Below, piece by piece: positions 13,451-23,728 of a stretch of DNA of 38,964 nt. Source of the stretch: Parasitella parasitica (Eukaryota > Mucoromycota > Mucoromycetes > Mucorales > Mucoraceae). The notes under the pieces were generated by a model that made no database searches, was not told where the DNA came from, and saw only the letters and a list, made by a program, of their open reading frames with translations. A program made the position numbers and the translations under genes. Within the stretch, counting starts at the first letter, position 1; each line of letters begins with the position of its first letter. The stretch spans positions 1-38,964 of the forward strand of contig MU619328.1 of NCBI GenBank assembly GCA_025201805.1. The letters run 5' to 3'.

Positions 13451-14382
13451 TTAGGCATGTCAACATGTTCTGGCCATTCATACGCTACGTTACCTATGAT
13501 GCAGAAAAACAGGACATAGTACAAACATGCAACAGGGCCCAACTTGACTGTTTCGAAAACAGCATGAAACCAATTGTACCTTTTATGTTTATGATGGTGG
13601 TGACCCTCCTCGTCATCCACCTCTACTTGGTCGTCGTCATCAATCACTACAGATGATTGGCCTGACCTCTCTCTTGCCAAATCGTTCATGACAGACGGTG
13701 TGATCTCGACCAATCTTTCGACGTATCGTCCAAAGGGCCAAAGCAAATACAGGCTTAGCTCTCTCAGCATGATGCCGTACGCACGACCGCCACACAATGA
13801 AAGGACAAGCGATACAATACAAACCACAAGGGCGAGCCACCAGCCGAAAATAGCGGCCCATAGCAAATTCCCTGGATTGAGAAAGGGAGTGTAATCGGAG
13901 GATGAAGCCGGAGACGAGTGCAATGCCTTGTTTGCTTTACGAACTACTGAACGAGACTTTTTGTACAAAGCTGGTTTCCACAGCGGTAAGCCGAAAGGGT
14001 GCTGGGTATTCATAGCCTACAAGAGGGAAGATTGTTTAGTACTGGTATTACTGCTTTGAGATAATGTATGGCTGGTGTCCTTTACGTCTTGCTTGTCCTT
14101 TAGTGTGATTTCATGATCAAGACTAGTAGCCGACATCCTATCGCTCAAATGATAGTTGCTTCCTTGATGTGTTTGGTTTCCATGGAGGTCTAACGGATCC
14201 GAGCCATCGTCCGCGTCAACGTCATCCTGGTCACTAGTATCGTCGTTTTCGTTTGGAAAGTTTCTTTCCTCTACTATGGATCCGTATTTAGATGTTGTGC
14301 GGCTTGGTCTTCTCACCCGAAAAGATGACGAATTCGAACCAGTCTTTTGCAATTTCGGCCTGTCTGATGAAGAAGGTTCCAT
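11391..14382 (-). CDS. VNX1: VNX1-type vacuolar cation/H+ exchanger (CAX superfamily)
   Basis: Antiporter expected in the vacuolar membrane, exchanging Na+/K+ (or Ca2+) for H+; yeast VNX1 is the closest model. Seven exons: 14382-14086, 14016-13494, 13395-12692, 12628-12262, 12197-11843, 11767-11651 and 11592-11391, with introns of 69, 98, 63, 64, 75 and 58 nt; 854 residues, near the 908 of yeast VNX1. A polar acidic N-terminus (1-~115) precedes the helices. The two exchanger repeats show INATFGSIIEIILYAA (~420) and LVPNITEFMNAISFALYGN (~732). Between the halves are a FELRCTGCPE segment with two CxxC-like pairs, a His-rich loop and an acidic EEEEEEE stretch. The end reads FPRWDVISVIFSVFLLTYTY, as in VNX1 proteins. 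Intron 2 carries a 36-nt homopolymer. Substrate is inferred from family only. Confidence 0.85.
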
Positions 14383-14621
14383 TGCCTCTTTTTTGTTTTC
14401 TTTTGTTTTTTTCTCTCTCTTTTTGTTTTAAGGAGGTGAAGGAAAAGGAAAAGAAGAACGAAACTTGAGAAACCAAAAGCATAAAATAAGAAAAACTGAC
14501 ACACAACAAACAAACCCCGTGATTTAGTGTATTTATCAATTATGATATATAGTGGCATAAGATTGGATATATATTTATTTTGCATTATCGTATGTACAAA
14601 TCTATCGAAATAACATGTGAA
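14383..14621. other. Short spacer between exchanger start and STIMATE-type gene end
   Basis: Leader of the exchanger gene: its sense strand is A/G-rich (AAAACAAAAAGAGAG type) up to GGCAATGG at the start codon. No gene is seen; the open frames here are low-complexity. Confidence 0.4.
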
Positions 14622-15581
14622 TCAGGAAGCCATCCGATGCTTTGATGGTGGAAATAGCAAAGGTGTCCGCTCCGTCTGTTCAATCAGGACCGCAATCATG
14701 GGCGTAGAAATATATGGATGTTTGTCGTCATTTGTGTCCTTGAAATCTTGCTGTACTTTGAGAATGGTATCAGTCAGCCAAAATTGCATTGCGTTCATGA
14801 TCAAAGGGAATCTGAGCTAGTCTATTAGCAAGGTAGGCGCAAGGAAGTATATAGATAGGTGCACTTACATCAGCATGACAAATACCACCTGGATTTTAGG
14901 ATCCTGTCGTGCCCAGCTTATGCATAACTCGCCTAACCAAAACAGCCACGGTGAGTTAATGACAATTTCGTATAGACAAGCCTTGGTTACAATCTGGGCC
15001 AACAGAAATACCGACATTTGGCGCATCCACGGCCAGATCATTCGGGATAGCGGTGGTGGCCCGTATTCTCCAGTCTCCCCCACGTTAAAGTTGAATTTCT
15101 CGAATGCATTCATGAGCAGTGTGAACCAAACCCATAGTAGCACAATCCCAAACGTAGTGTCAATTCCTACATTTAGGAAATACCACACGCATAAATTGGT
15201 AGTCGGCCCGGAAGTTGGCTTGGATGCATAATAGCTTATGGCAATGTTGATGAAATGTATCATGCCAGCGCCAAAGAATTGTTTACTGACGTCCAAGGCC
15301 CTAATATAGATTGTCAATTAAAAAAAAAAAAAAAAAAAAAAAAACACTGCTAGAATTTGTAACTATAGTTACTACCATATTTGCAAGGGACGCTGTGGTG
15401 TTTCTTTGGATCGCTTGTATATCAGTGTTAGCAGTGCTGTAAATGCCAGTAGAAATTGAATCAGAATGCCAAAGCCATCCAGCAGTTGGCAACTCTTTTC
15501 ATCTTGTTTTAGCAGGTCTAATTGGTGCGATTGATGAACAAATAACATCATAATTATAACTAATAGCAAGAAAAGGTTCAT
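14622..15581 (-). CDS. STIMATE/TMEM110-type multipass membrane protein
   Basis: Family of polytopic membrane proteins. The animal member STIMATE sits at ER-plasma membrane junctions and promotes STIM Ca2+ signalling; yeast YPL162C is vacuolar. Three exons, 15581-15376, 15300-14869 and 14811-14622, with introns of 75 and 57 nt, give 275 residues. Family landmarks: CQLLDGFGILIQF, then RPLQIW joined across intron 1 to ALDVSKQFFGAGMIHFIN; WYFLNVGIDTTFGIVLLW; and FPLIMNAMQFWL after intron 2. About five to six hydrophobic helices are visible. I chose the ATG at 15581 because the frame above it is a (CT)n/Ser-Leu repeat that looks like leader. Intron 1 contains a 25-nt homopolymer. The exact role in fungi is unknown. 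Confidence 0.8.
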
Positions 15582-15615
15582 ATTTGTGTATGTATAATTT
15601 AAAATTAAGGAGACG

Positions 15616-15618
<3 letters not shown>

Positions 15619-15648
<30 letters not shown>
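15619..15648. repeat. (GA)n microsatellite in the STIMATE-type gene leader
   Basis: About 30 bp of pure GA (CT on the gene's strand), ending some 38 bp upstream of the chosen start codon of the minus-strand gene. Likely within the 5' UTR or core promoter. Confidence 0.85.
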
Positions 15649-15654
<6 letters not shown>

Positions 15655-15790
15655 AAAAGGAAATCCGTTTCGTATTGTATACACACAATAGATAACATCA
15701 TACATTTTATACTGTACAAGTATCCCAATACGTCACATTATGATTACCACACCACACCCCTCCCTATTTATTAATATGTTTGTTTGCAGA

Positions 15791-17256
15791 CTAAACAAAT
15801 ACAACGTCTGAAGATCGTTTGGAAGACGAAGTTGTGGGTGGTGTTTCCGCAAGGGGCACATGTTCATTTTTACCACTGTGCTCGAAAATAGACAATTTGG
15901 ACAGACTAAAGTCGTCAAACGCAGACGATGTCGATCGAGTCGAATCGGTATAATCGCCCTCCTCCTCTTCCTCGGACGCTTCCTCCTTTACTGCCTCTAA
16001 TAGACTGTCTCGAGGGGTGGGTGTGTATTCTCTTGTGCCATAATAAGCTTGGACTTGATGAACAGATCCACCAATAGCAGAATAACAAAAATCAGCAAAC
16101 ACACCATCTGCTCTCTTCAAGGCTTCCTTGTCCTTGACCACTTCACGCACACAGAACCAGTCGTGCACGAAATCCTCAATGACCGTCTGCCAAGCAACGC
16201 CGTCTTGCTCTGCTTTCATTGCCAACTGCACAGCGTCATCACGCAATACTTCGTGATTGCCAATGTACATCAAGACTTGCGGCGACATGAATGCTTTGAA
16301 TCCTGTCTCAAGCTTTGCAATACCCAGTACCTGCTGCTGTGGCTCCTGGCCTGTTTTCACTACTCCTAAGTAGTCCTTTTTGATCACTTTTGCTGTGTAT
16401 TGTGTTATATAATCGTATTTTTGATTCTGTTTCCATGACTCCGACGTTGTTTCGTCTGTGACCAAGGGAGAAATAAGGATCGTACCCGCCGGCCTAGGCA
16501 ATTCGACGAGGACAGCTTCAGCTGAGGGATCGTCTTCTTCTGTCACAATCTCAAACATGCTGGGGTCGTGCGTAATGAACAGCATTTCCAGTGACAATGC
16601 AGCGCCCGCACTGTCACCTACGACGATCACTTTTTCGCTGTTGATTCCTAGTTTCTGGATGAGGTGCTCATAAGCACGGACTACATCTTCCACAGGGCTC
16701 GGATATTTGTATTCGGGTGCCAACCTATTGTGCATGATAATTTGCTTAGTGCAAATTTCCAGGACCAAAAGATGCAAAATAGCTTTTTTTTTTTTTACCT
16801 GTAATCAATTGACATGATGAGCGCATTTAAATTGTACTTTTCTTTCAGGACTTGGATCCAGGCAATGTTTGTGTCCATGTACATTGTGCAACTGCCTATA
16901 CGGAAGCCACCGCCTTTAGTTTAAAAATTGCCATTAATATACGACACATCCAGCACACGGCAAGACAACATACCATGCACATAAAACAAAATGATATCCG
17001 CCTCGTAGATCCTCTGCAAAAGAGCTTGCTCATCCAGTTTTTCGACATTCTCGCCAATCCAGCAGCCAGACCAGTCTTGATTTTGATGAGGATTCAGTTT
17101 CACTCGATGTATCCAGGGCAAATGACACTTTCTTGCTCTTGTAACGTCGTTTAAAATAAGTCTTGCTGCCGGCGCAGGTAATGAAAATACCTTGCGTAGC
17201 AGTTTAATTACTGCTGTAGGCGGCAGTTTGCGAAGTTTGGCTCTGATGCTATTCAT
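15791..17256 (-). CDS. Alpha/beta hydrolase, hormone-sensitive-lipase-family esterase
   Basis: Predicted carboxylester hydrolase/lipase. Exons 17256-16974, 16913-16799 and 16724-15791, with introns of 60 and 74 nt, give 443 residues. The oxyanion-hole HGGG (~94-97) is rebuilt exactly at the first splice junction (FYVH|GGGFRIGS) and DYRLAPEY at the second, which supports both introns. The nucleophile is Ser in GDSAG (~172), the acid lies in HEVLRDD (~293), and the base is His in FVHDWF (~319). The last ~100 residues (acidic EEASEEEEEGDY, then Ser/Thr-rich) form a tail not needed for the fold. No signal peptide is visible, so it is probably intracellular. Its substrate cannot be read from sequence. 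A (CT)n tract precedes the ATG by about 8 nt. Confidence 0.87.
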
Positions 17257-17813
17257 TTGCTAGCGAGAGAGAGAGAGAGAGTGGGAGAGGAAAAAGGAGG
17301 GAAGACGTTGTCACCCATTCGTTTATATTGTGTACACCAGAAGGTGGTGATACAAGATCTAAATAAAAGCTCCAGTTGTGCGTGTGTGTGCATTTCATGT
17401 GAAATAAGCTGTTCATTTTCTCATGCAATTTTGGCAAAAGCTGATCTGTCATACGGCGAATGATGAATTGCAGTTTGGGCAAGCTGGCAAAGTCTGTTCA
17501 GGCATTTTAGAGATAGAAATCCATTTGACGTACATACACACACACATCTCGCGCACAGGCGAATTTATTCATCCATAACAAAGGGAAAAAAAAAGAAATC
17601 AAGAACGTGATCAAACAAAATGTGCCGTCGAATTGATATTTTTTTTAATATAAATGTGGATGTGGTATGTGCGTGAAAGAGAGCTTCAAAAGAAAAAGGA
17701 AACAAGAGAATACGTGTGGGTATTGTAATGCGAATTTTGCTGCTGTGTGGCCGTATAAATGAGTATAATATACAATTAGTTTTTCGTCTACAACAATATA
17801 AAGGCAGGGCGTT
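17257..17813. other. Intergenic with (GA)n tract at the esterase start
   Basis: A (GA)n microsatellite covers about 17265-17281, directly upstream of the esterase ATG (minus strand). The rest is AT-rich with no supported gene. Confidence 0.5.
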
Positions 17814-18718
17814 TTATTGTCCTATGGGCAAGGTAATTTTCCAATTCCACCAGCCCTCTCCTTGCCCAAAAGTTGCATTCGAGTCTTGTCGAACGTCAAA
17901 CAGTCGATTTTGCTGTAAATCTATCCAACATCGGCCTTGGCCCCAGTAACATGTTGATGAAAACAATGCTATTAGTAATAGTGTGCAGTAGATGCTATTT
18001 GCGGATGTCTTTAGTTGTCTCCCTCTCTAGTATTTTCATAAATACAAAATCAAATTACCATGGCTTCTGATGAAGGAAAAATGATATCAAGAATAAAATC
18101 ACAAAGATGGGTGGTGCGTCGGGAAATGGCAATAAAAGTAAAGGAACAAAATAACGCATGCAATACATATTATCGATATTAAAAAATTTATAAAGAAGAA
18201 AAGATAATTAAAGAAAAAAAAAAAAAAAAAAAAAAAAAAAGGTGTTGGTGATGGTGTAGCTCTTTTTAAATACCAGATTCGCTTTAAATGAATATGAACG
18301 CCCATCATCAAAGGGCTCATCCAATTGATTTATAATCTCCAAATGCTATATATTTGTGCACTACTTTCATTTTGCTATAATCTTTGCTCATTACAGTATT
18401 TCTAACTAGGATTTTGGACAAATATAGGTTTGTTTACTTTTTTTTTTGGGATGAATGAAAATGGAATCAGACAAGAAAAAATTAGCTTTGGGATCAAAAG
18501 AGGCGTATGTCTAGATTTGTCTGCAATTATGGCAATCTATAAGAAAACTTTGTTTGCTAAAACGACATCATTTTGCTGTTAACTTTTGTGGTAGGCTTCA
18601 GGTTTACCAAGGTTTGCAAACATGATTTACCTTGATTGCCTCGTTTTGATATCTCGCTGGTGGCACCAGGGGGGAGGAGGTTTTCGAGTTCAATGCCGTT
18701 TTGGGAAAATTTGTCCAT
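17814..18718 (-). CDS. Unrecognised small spliced gene, Trp-rich C-terminus
   Basis: I do not recognise this protein. A hand-built model has exons 18718-18631, 18520-18438, 18345-18274 and 18026-17814, all in phase: 151 residues with introns of 110, 92 and 247 nt. Pieces that look coding are the N-terminus (MDKFSQNGIELENLLPPGAT), the third exon (IINQLDEPFDDGRSYSFKAN) and the last exon, whose end holds CYWGQGRCWIDLQQNRLFDV and GQGEGWWNWKITLPIGQ. The 17820-17960 stretch is richer in G+C than its surroundings. Exon 2 gives a hydrophobic segment (LLIPKLIFSCLIPFSFIP), which could be a membrane anchor or a wrong splice choice. Intron 3 is long for this genome and contains a 27-nt homopolymer, so the model may lack an exon. 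A chance open frame remains possible. Confidence 0.33.
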
Positions 18719-19738
18719 TATGAAATTTTTCAGCTCCCTATTCGACTTGTATCTCTAAAACTTGGCTTGATAAAAAAGAATATTTAATGTATTTATAACG
18801 CCAAATTTCCTGCTCTTTCTAATGGTGCTAATTACATAATAACATATACAAAAATCGTTGATTTATAGTGCAAAAAGCAAAATGCGATTTTGTTCTGACG
18901 GTCAAAAAATTCTATTGAGAAATGTCTTTCCACAAAGATGGCATGCGGCTTTAACTACTGATTCTAAGCGGATTTTGTCAGAAAATAAATGAATTTGAGA
19001 GTTATCTGGTAGTAAACATACTTCTGAACTGATGGCTTGAGTATGTGGAATCGAGACGCTGCTTGTCAGTGCTACCACTAATCAAGTCTGCTCATCTTTG
19101 GCTATTTAGTCTTATATATAAGCCTTTTCTCTCCCATTTCTCAAAGAAAATGGATTGTATGGTCTAATATGTGGCAGCCAAGCTATCTTTCTTTCAAACG
19201 CTGTTTATATTTATTGCAATATCCAATTTGTAGCAAAACCCTTTGAAAACCGTCGTTTTATGATGGATCGCTTTATCTTTTTCCATGACCTGAAATTATC
19301 TAGAAGAATTCCAATAAATTATGTAGATGTACATGTGTACCTGATAACTTGGAATCGGGTTTCTTATAATGTAGTTCATCTTTCGAAAAAGCATGATTTA
19401 ACAACCTTTTTTGAACGTTCAGTGGCAGGCTCCTCTGCTAGCGGACCATCGCTGTTTGTTCCTTTTTCAATCCAGTGATTTAGGCATATTTATAGATTTT
19501 GAACATGTTTTTTGCATTATGATTCTGTAAAAAAGGATATCTTTATTATTGCCTATAAGCTGCAAGAAAGAAGAAAAAAAAAAATAGAAAGAGATTAGCG
19601 GGATATAATGGATAGGTACGTTTGCCCTGAGCAGGAAAGCGGTATACAATCAGACAAGAGATTTGCTTTACGGAATAAACACGGTGATAGCAATAGAAAC
19701 CGCTATCCACATATTTATCTTTATCCAACGCATGCACA
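18719..19738. other. Intergenic, no supported gene
   Basis: AT-rich. The plus-strand frame at 19155-19478 has no recognisable motif. The minus strand at about 19380-19480 has a short open frame with ordinary composition but no partner exons. I make no gene call. Confidence 0.45.
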
Positions 19739-20670
19739 CTAGTCAAAAAACTCCTCAACTACACCAGGTCTGGCTACAAGTAATACAGGCGATGATCTTT
19801 CTGGAGACTTGGTGTCTTCTGAATCCGGCAGACGACTGATTTTCAGCAACTCTAAAAGGTCCTGATTCTCCTTTTTCAGCTGTGATATTTGCTGTTCATG
19901 TACATCGATAGATTCGTGTTTGTATACATCTCGTAATGATTTCGATAGCTGTCGAAGTTGTGTTTGTAGCATCGTATTTTCGATGAATAATGCAGCCGTC
20001 GTTCCCTTATAAAATCATCCACATGTTAACACTTTTTTTGAGGAACCCCCTTGATCCTTTGGTACCTTTTCTGCGTTCAACAATGCTTCGTATTCCCTTC
20101 GAAGTCTGATCTGCCCTTCTGTTGTCGCATTCTAACAATCAATTGGTCGATCGAATATTAGGCTTTGTTAACGGTATCGTAAACAAGATACTCTACCGCA
20201 TGTGTTCGGAATTTGCTTGTAATCATCTCTATTCCTGATTCATATTCCTTGACAAGGCCTTGTAGCTCATTTACTTCTTTTTCCAAATGCTGGTTTTTTT
20301 GCAGCGCGGCTTGCTGATCTGACAAAGCCCTTTCTAATCGATTCTTCAAGTCTTCCAAGACCTGATCTCGCTGTTCAGGTAATAAAGGATTAGGGATAAG
20401 AACTTCCAGATCTATAAAATAGATTATCAGTAGATTTCGATTTGTCTTGTCCGGCTGTTACCATCGCTGGAAGATTGTACGGCAGCTTTTGTCTATAGCA
20501 ATAAAAAAAAAAGAAAAAGGTTGAGTGGAAAGCGTGTTTTCGAATGGCCGTATTACCTTCAAGTCGGCCAGTTGGCCGTTTAATGTAGATGCCAGATCTT
20601 GATTACTTTGTTGTTGCGATACCAACTCGTTGGTCAACTTGTATATCTTTTGTATAATCTCTTCTTCCAT
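19739..20670 (-). CDS. SIKE/FGFR1OP2-family coiled-coil protein (STRIPAK component)
   Basis: The family (human SIKE1, FGFR1OP2; Sordaria SCI1) belongs to the STRIPAK phosphatase-kinase complex, which in filamentous fungi controls cell fusion and development. Five exons, 20670-20557, 20492-20462, 20411-20197, 20131-20066 and 20005-19739, with introns of 64, 50, 65 and 60 nt, give 230 residues; SIKE1 and FGFR1OP2 are about 207 and 253. The protein is almost wholly coiled coil. Family landmarks are VKEYESGIEMITSKFRTH in the third exon (compare EEHQSALELIMSKYR in FGFR1OP2), REYEALLNAEK in the fourth, and in the last ISQLKKENQDLLELLKIS, matching the QLEQENKGLREILQI end of the family. Every splice site is a clear GT..AG and all five frames join. 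STRIPAK membership is inferred from homology. Confidence 0.8.
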
Positions 20671-21514
20671 TTGTATGATTTATAAGAGTAAAAAGCAAAT
20701 TATTTTATTCAAATAGCTGGATGGCTTTCTCAGCGCTAGCGAGTGCAAGCTAGAAGCACTACCTCTCCTTTTTTGCTAGCAGAACGACTTGCGGCATTAG
20801 AACGCGGGTGGGGATATAACGTAATATCTTTCAGATGGCGGCTTTGTAAGACTCTTGAAATACCCTAAATGGAACTGTTGCTGCTGGAGTGAAGGCAAAA
20901 TCGATGATTTCTGGATATGTGCAAGAGGCTCACATAAGACCTTGATACTACACATTGCGTAATAAGTCATTGGTGACAAGACCTTTGGTCTGAATCTTTA
21001 AATTTATTTCAGCTTTCTAATTATTCATATGGTAGACAATTGCTTCAGATACTTAAAAGGTGTAGCTGTTGTATCTTTGAAATGTCAAAAGTATCCCATA
21101 GTAGGGACATGCAGCTTATACCATGTACCCACTTCATTGCATGTTGTAGATTTGCAATGACGTTATTTTCGTACAACAATTAGTCGGGGGTGGAAGAAAA
21201 TGTGATACATATTTTTGCATTGTTCAACATTATTGTATATAACCAAGACAATTGTTGCTAATGATACAGAAGGGACAATTTCGCAATCTGCAATTTCAAT
21301 TAGAGGCATCAGACGCAGTCGAGTCTGTCAACTAGCAACTCATCTATGAAAGCATTATGGAGGTGGGAAGAGGGAGAAATCAAGAGAGCAAAGAGTGTTT
21401 GAAATTCAATGACATCATTGTGCTGTCGTTTCGTTTCTTTTTTCTTTGATAAATTAACAGGCTTCCTCTTCTTTCATTCCCTTTTTCATTTTCACTTTTC
21501 CTTTCTTCAAAACA
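20671..21514. other. Divergent promoter region
   Basis: Separates the minus-strand SIKE-type gene from the plus-strand caleosin-like gene, so it should hold both promoters. Pyrimidine-rich DNA (21420-21510) precedes the plus-strand leader. No gene is supported. Confidence 0.45.
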
Positions 21515-21570
21515 TGTAAGTATTCTGAATTATTTCCAGTTTTCGCTCGATTAACATTGTGCAAAAGTCA

Positions 21571-23353
21571 ATGGATAAAAGCGATTTCCCCAAGCTTGAT
21601 GAATCTGTGGTTACTCCCAGCATCGAAAAGTCGACATTGAGTTCGTCGTGGGCTGAAGTAGCTGACTCTAACAATACAGGCAACGTGTCTACGACAGTTG
21701 AGCAAGAGGCCCCCACTTCCAAGGTGGATCACAGACCCGGTGCATGGGAGGCTACAAAAGAAGACGCTACATTTGCTGACATTGCAGGCCATGAAAAGAA
21801 ACAAGCCGAGGTATTCCCCACTCCTCAAGAAAGCCTCAAGAAGACTGATACAGAATCCCTGCCTCAATCTGGCGGCGTAGGCGACCTTTTGACGAATAGC
21901 ACATCCGAAACAAACGAAAAAGGTAAGAGGACGCAAGGAAAAAGGGTTATCTGCAGTGACATATATACTCAGCGTTTCATCGTTGTAGACAAAGCACAAC
22001 TGCCCAACCCAGATAGATCATATGCAGCTGTAACATCCCACGAGGGCTTTCCCACTCCGGAACCGGATATTTCCGCTTCTCAAAACTCGGATCAGCCTCC
22101 ATTATCAAACTTACCTGATGTCAAGGACATGTTAAAGCAACCCTCCGTACATGTTCCTCCTGTTCCTCCCGCCCAAAGTTTCGCCAAGATAGCAGCAAAG
22201 GAGGTTCCCCCCGAAGATAAGCCTTTGAGTGAGCGTGCTCAGCTTATTACCAAGAACCAGCCCAAGGAAGAACCTATGGCCATGACTGAAGAGAATTTCC
22301 CTACTTTGGAGCAATCCAACTTGATGTTTGATGAAAAGGCTTCTATAGAAGATAAGGCAGTTTATTCCGAGATTTCTAGATTCCACCAACTTGGTGAAGA
22401 TGAAGCCAAGGAGCGTCAAGGTAAGCATATGGTTGTCGAGATGGCGGGCTGGAAAACTTGTAAATCTCATCTGGTCCATTTTAACCAGATCATAATTTGA
22501 AAAAATCCTTTGCCGATATTACTAGCTCCAATTTGGACGAGGTACCTCCTTCGGCTGTCCCTCATGTGGATCAGCACCCTGTCTATGACGAAGAAACTGT
22601 TTATTTGGAGTCCACCAAGAGAGAACAGAGGAAGAATCTCCAAGTGGCACATGGAAACAACGAGCAATTGATCGAGGAAGAAGGTAAGAATTGAATGGCT
22701 GATAAAATAGAGTAATGGCCTAAGACCAGGTCGTGAATTTGTAGAGCTGAAAGAGGTTGAGCCTACCAAGGAACAGAAGGAGCAAGAGAAGAAGAATGAG
22801 CAGGTGTATAGAAAGAGTCGAGAGGTTGTCTCTGGCCAACATGGACAAGCAGACGCACTGGCTGTACGTCTTGGCATATTCGATAGTAGTCAAACCGGTC
22901 GAATCACTATCTTCCACACTATGTCTGCTCTATATAAACTTGGATATTCATGGCTTTCTATTATTCCTGGAGCGTTCCTGATGCATCTGCGCCTTTCACC
23001 GTTGACATCTCCTCACAGATTTCCATTCATTTACAGATCACCTCTTGATCTCATCCTGCTTCCTATTTATACAAACAACTTGAACGCTGCTCTAAGTTAC
23101 AAGACTCCTATGTTACACCTGCCCAAAGAAAAAGTTAAAAAGATGGTCGAAACCTATGGTCACAAAAATGGCCTTGGCTACTGGGATGGTATCAAGGCTA
23201 TGCGTAGTTTAGAGAAGGACAGTTTAAGGTGGTGGCAGTTGAGTTTGTGGGCAATTCACAGGATCCAATGGACATTGGCTTACACCATGTTACATGAGCC
23301 TAAAACCAATGTTGTCGCTGAGCCAACTCTTATCTCTCTTGCCTCTCAAGATT
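21571..23353 (+). CDS. Caleosin-like protein with long motif-rich disordered N-terminus (3' end lost in gap)
   Basis: Exons 21571-21922, 21989-22420, 22489-22683 and 22745-23353 encode 529 residues before the N gap. A leader intron (21515-21567) is likely. Residues 1-~330 are polar and repeat SWAEVA, FADIA, SYAAVT, SFAKIA and SFADIT with FPKL/FPTP/FPTL motifs. Then comes a caleosin-like core: degenerate EF-hand IFDSSQTGRITIFHTMSALY (~371-390), a membrane hairpin region rich in proline (LSPLTSPHRFPF), LPIYTNNLNAA (matching LPIY..NI..A of caleosins) and GLGYWDGIKAMRS, followed by a Trp-rich stretch. Caleosins bind lipid droplets and Ca2+, and many are haem peroxygenases. The two usual haem-ligand histidines are not present at the expected places, so enzyme activity is doubtful. 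Intron 3 has two in-phase acceptors, 22729 and 22744. The end is missing. Confidence 0.68.
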
Positions 23354-23383
23354 NNNNNNNNNNNNNNNNNNNNNNNNNNNNNN
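23354..23383. other. Assembly gap (30 N)
   Basis: Thirty N bases followed at once by a run of 22 A (23384-23405). The gap interrupts the caleosin-like gene and the sequence to the right does not continue it. Real distance across it is unknown. Confidence 0.99.
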
Positions 23384-23728
23384 AAAAAAAAAAAAAAAAA
23401 AAAAATACATTTGATCTCTTAAAAATATTGTTAATTTAAACATCTGACTTTTTTAAAATGATTAGGGAGTTAGTAAGTTACAAGTTGGCAAAGTTAGTAC
23501 ACTTAAAAAGCAAAAATCACTGCTTAAATAAGAAGATGCGATACCGTCACATCTGCTTTAGACAATATTAAACGTTTAGGGCGAGGCAGAAACGATAACA
23601 TATTATTGTCATCTTGAAGGGGATTTATATTAGAAACTGCCCTCATTGAATAGAATGGATGAGAGTGCGATATTGCAATTTTAAAATTTGTCAAATAAAT
23701 ATATATTCATAAATAAGCCTTAGATCCA

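Noticed and set aside
14017-14051. 35-nt alternative intron (GTAATACC..TTGTAG) in the exchanger gene
   Set aside because: Too short and out of phase with exon 2; the 69-nt intron from 14085 keeps frame.
15372-15728. Longer N-terminus for the STIMATE-type protein starting upstream of the (GA)n tract
   Set aside because: It would translate the microsatellite into a Ser-Leu repeat; the ATG at 15581 directly precedes the hydrophobic, family-like start.
18099-18320. Phe-rich hydrophobic minus-strand frame resembling a membrane protein
   Set aside because: Hydrophobicity comes from translating a 27-nt homopolymer and T-rich DNA; treated as intron sequence.
19155-19478. 107-residue plus-strand open frame
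   Set aside because: No recognisable domain, no promoter or splice logic; the opposite strand has equally plausible short frames.
21568-21999. 143-residue minus-strand frame opposite the caleosin-like gene
   Set aside because: Shadow of the plus-strand exons, whose splice sites and motif repeats support the plus strand.
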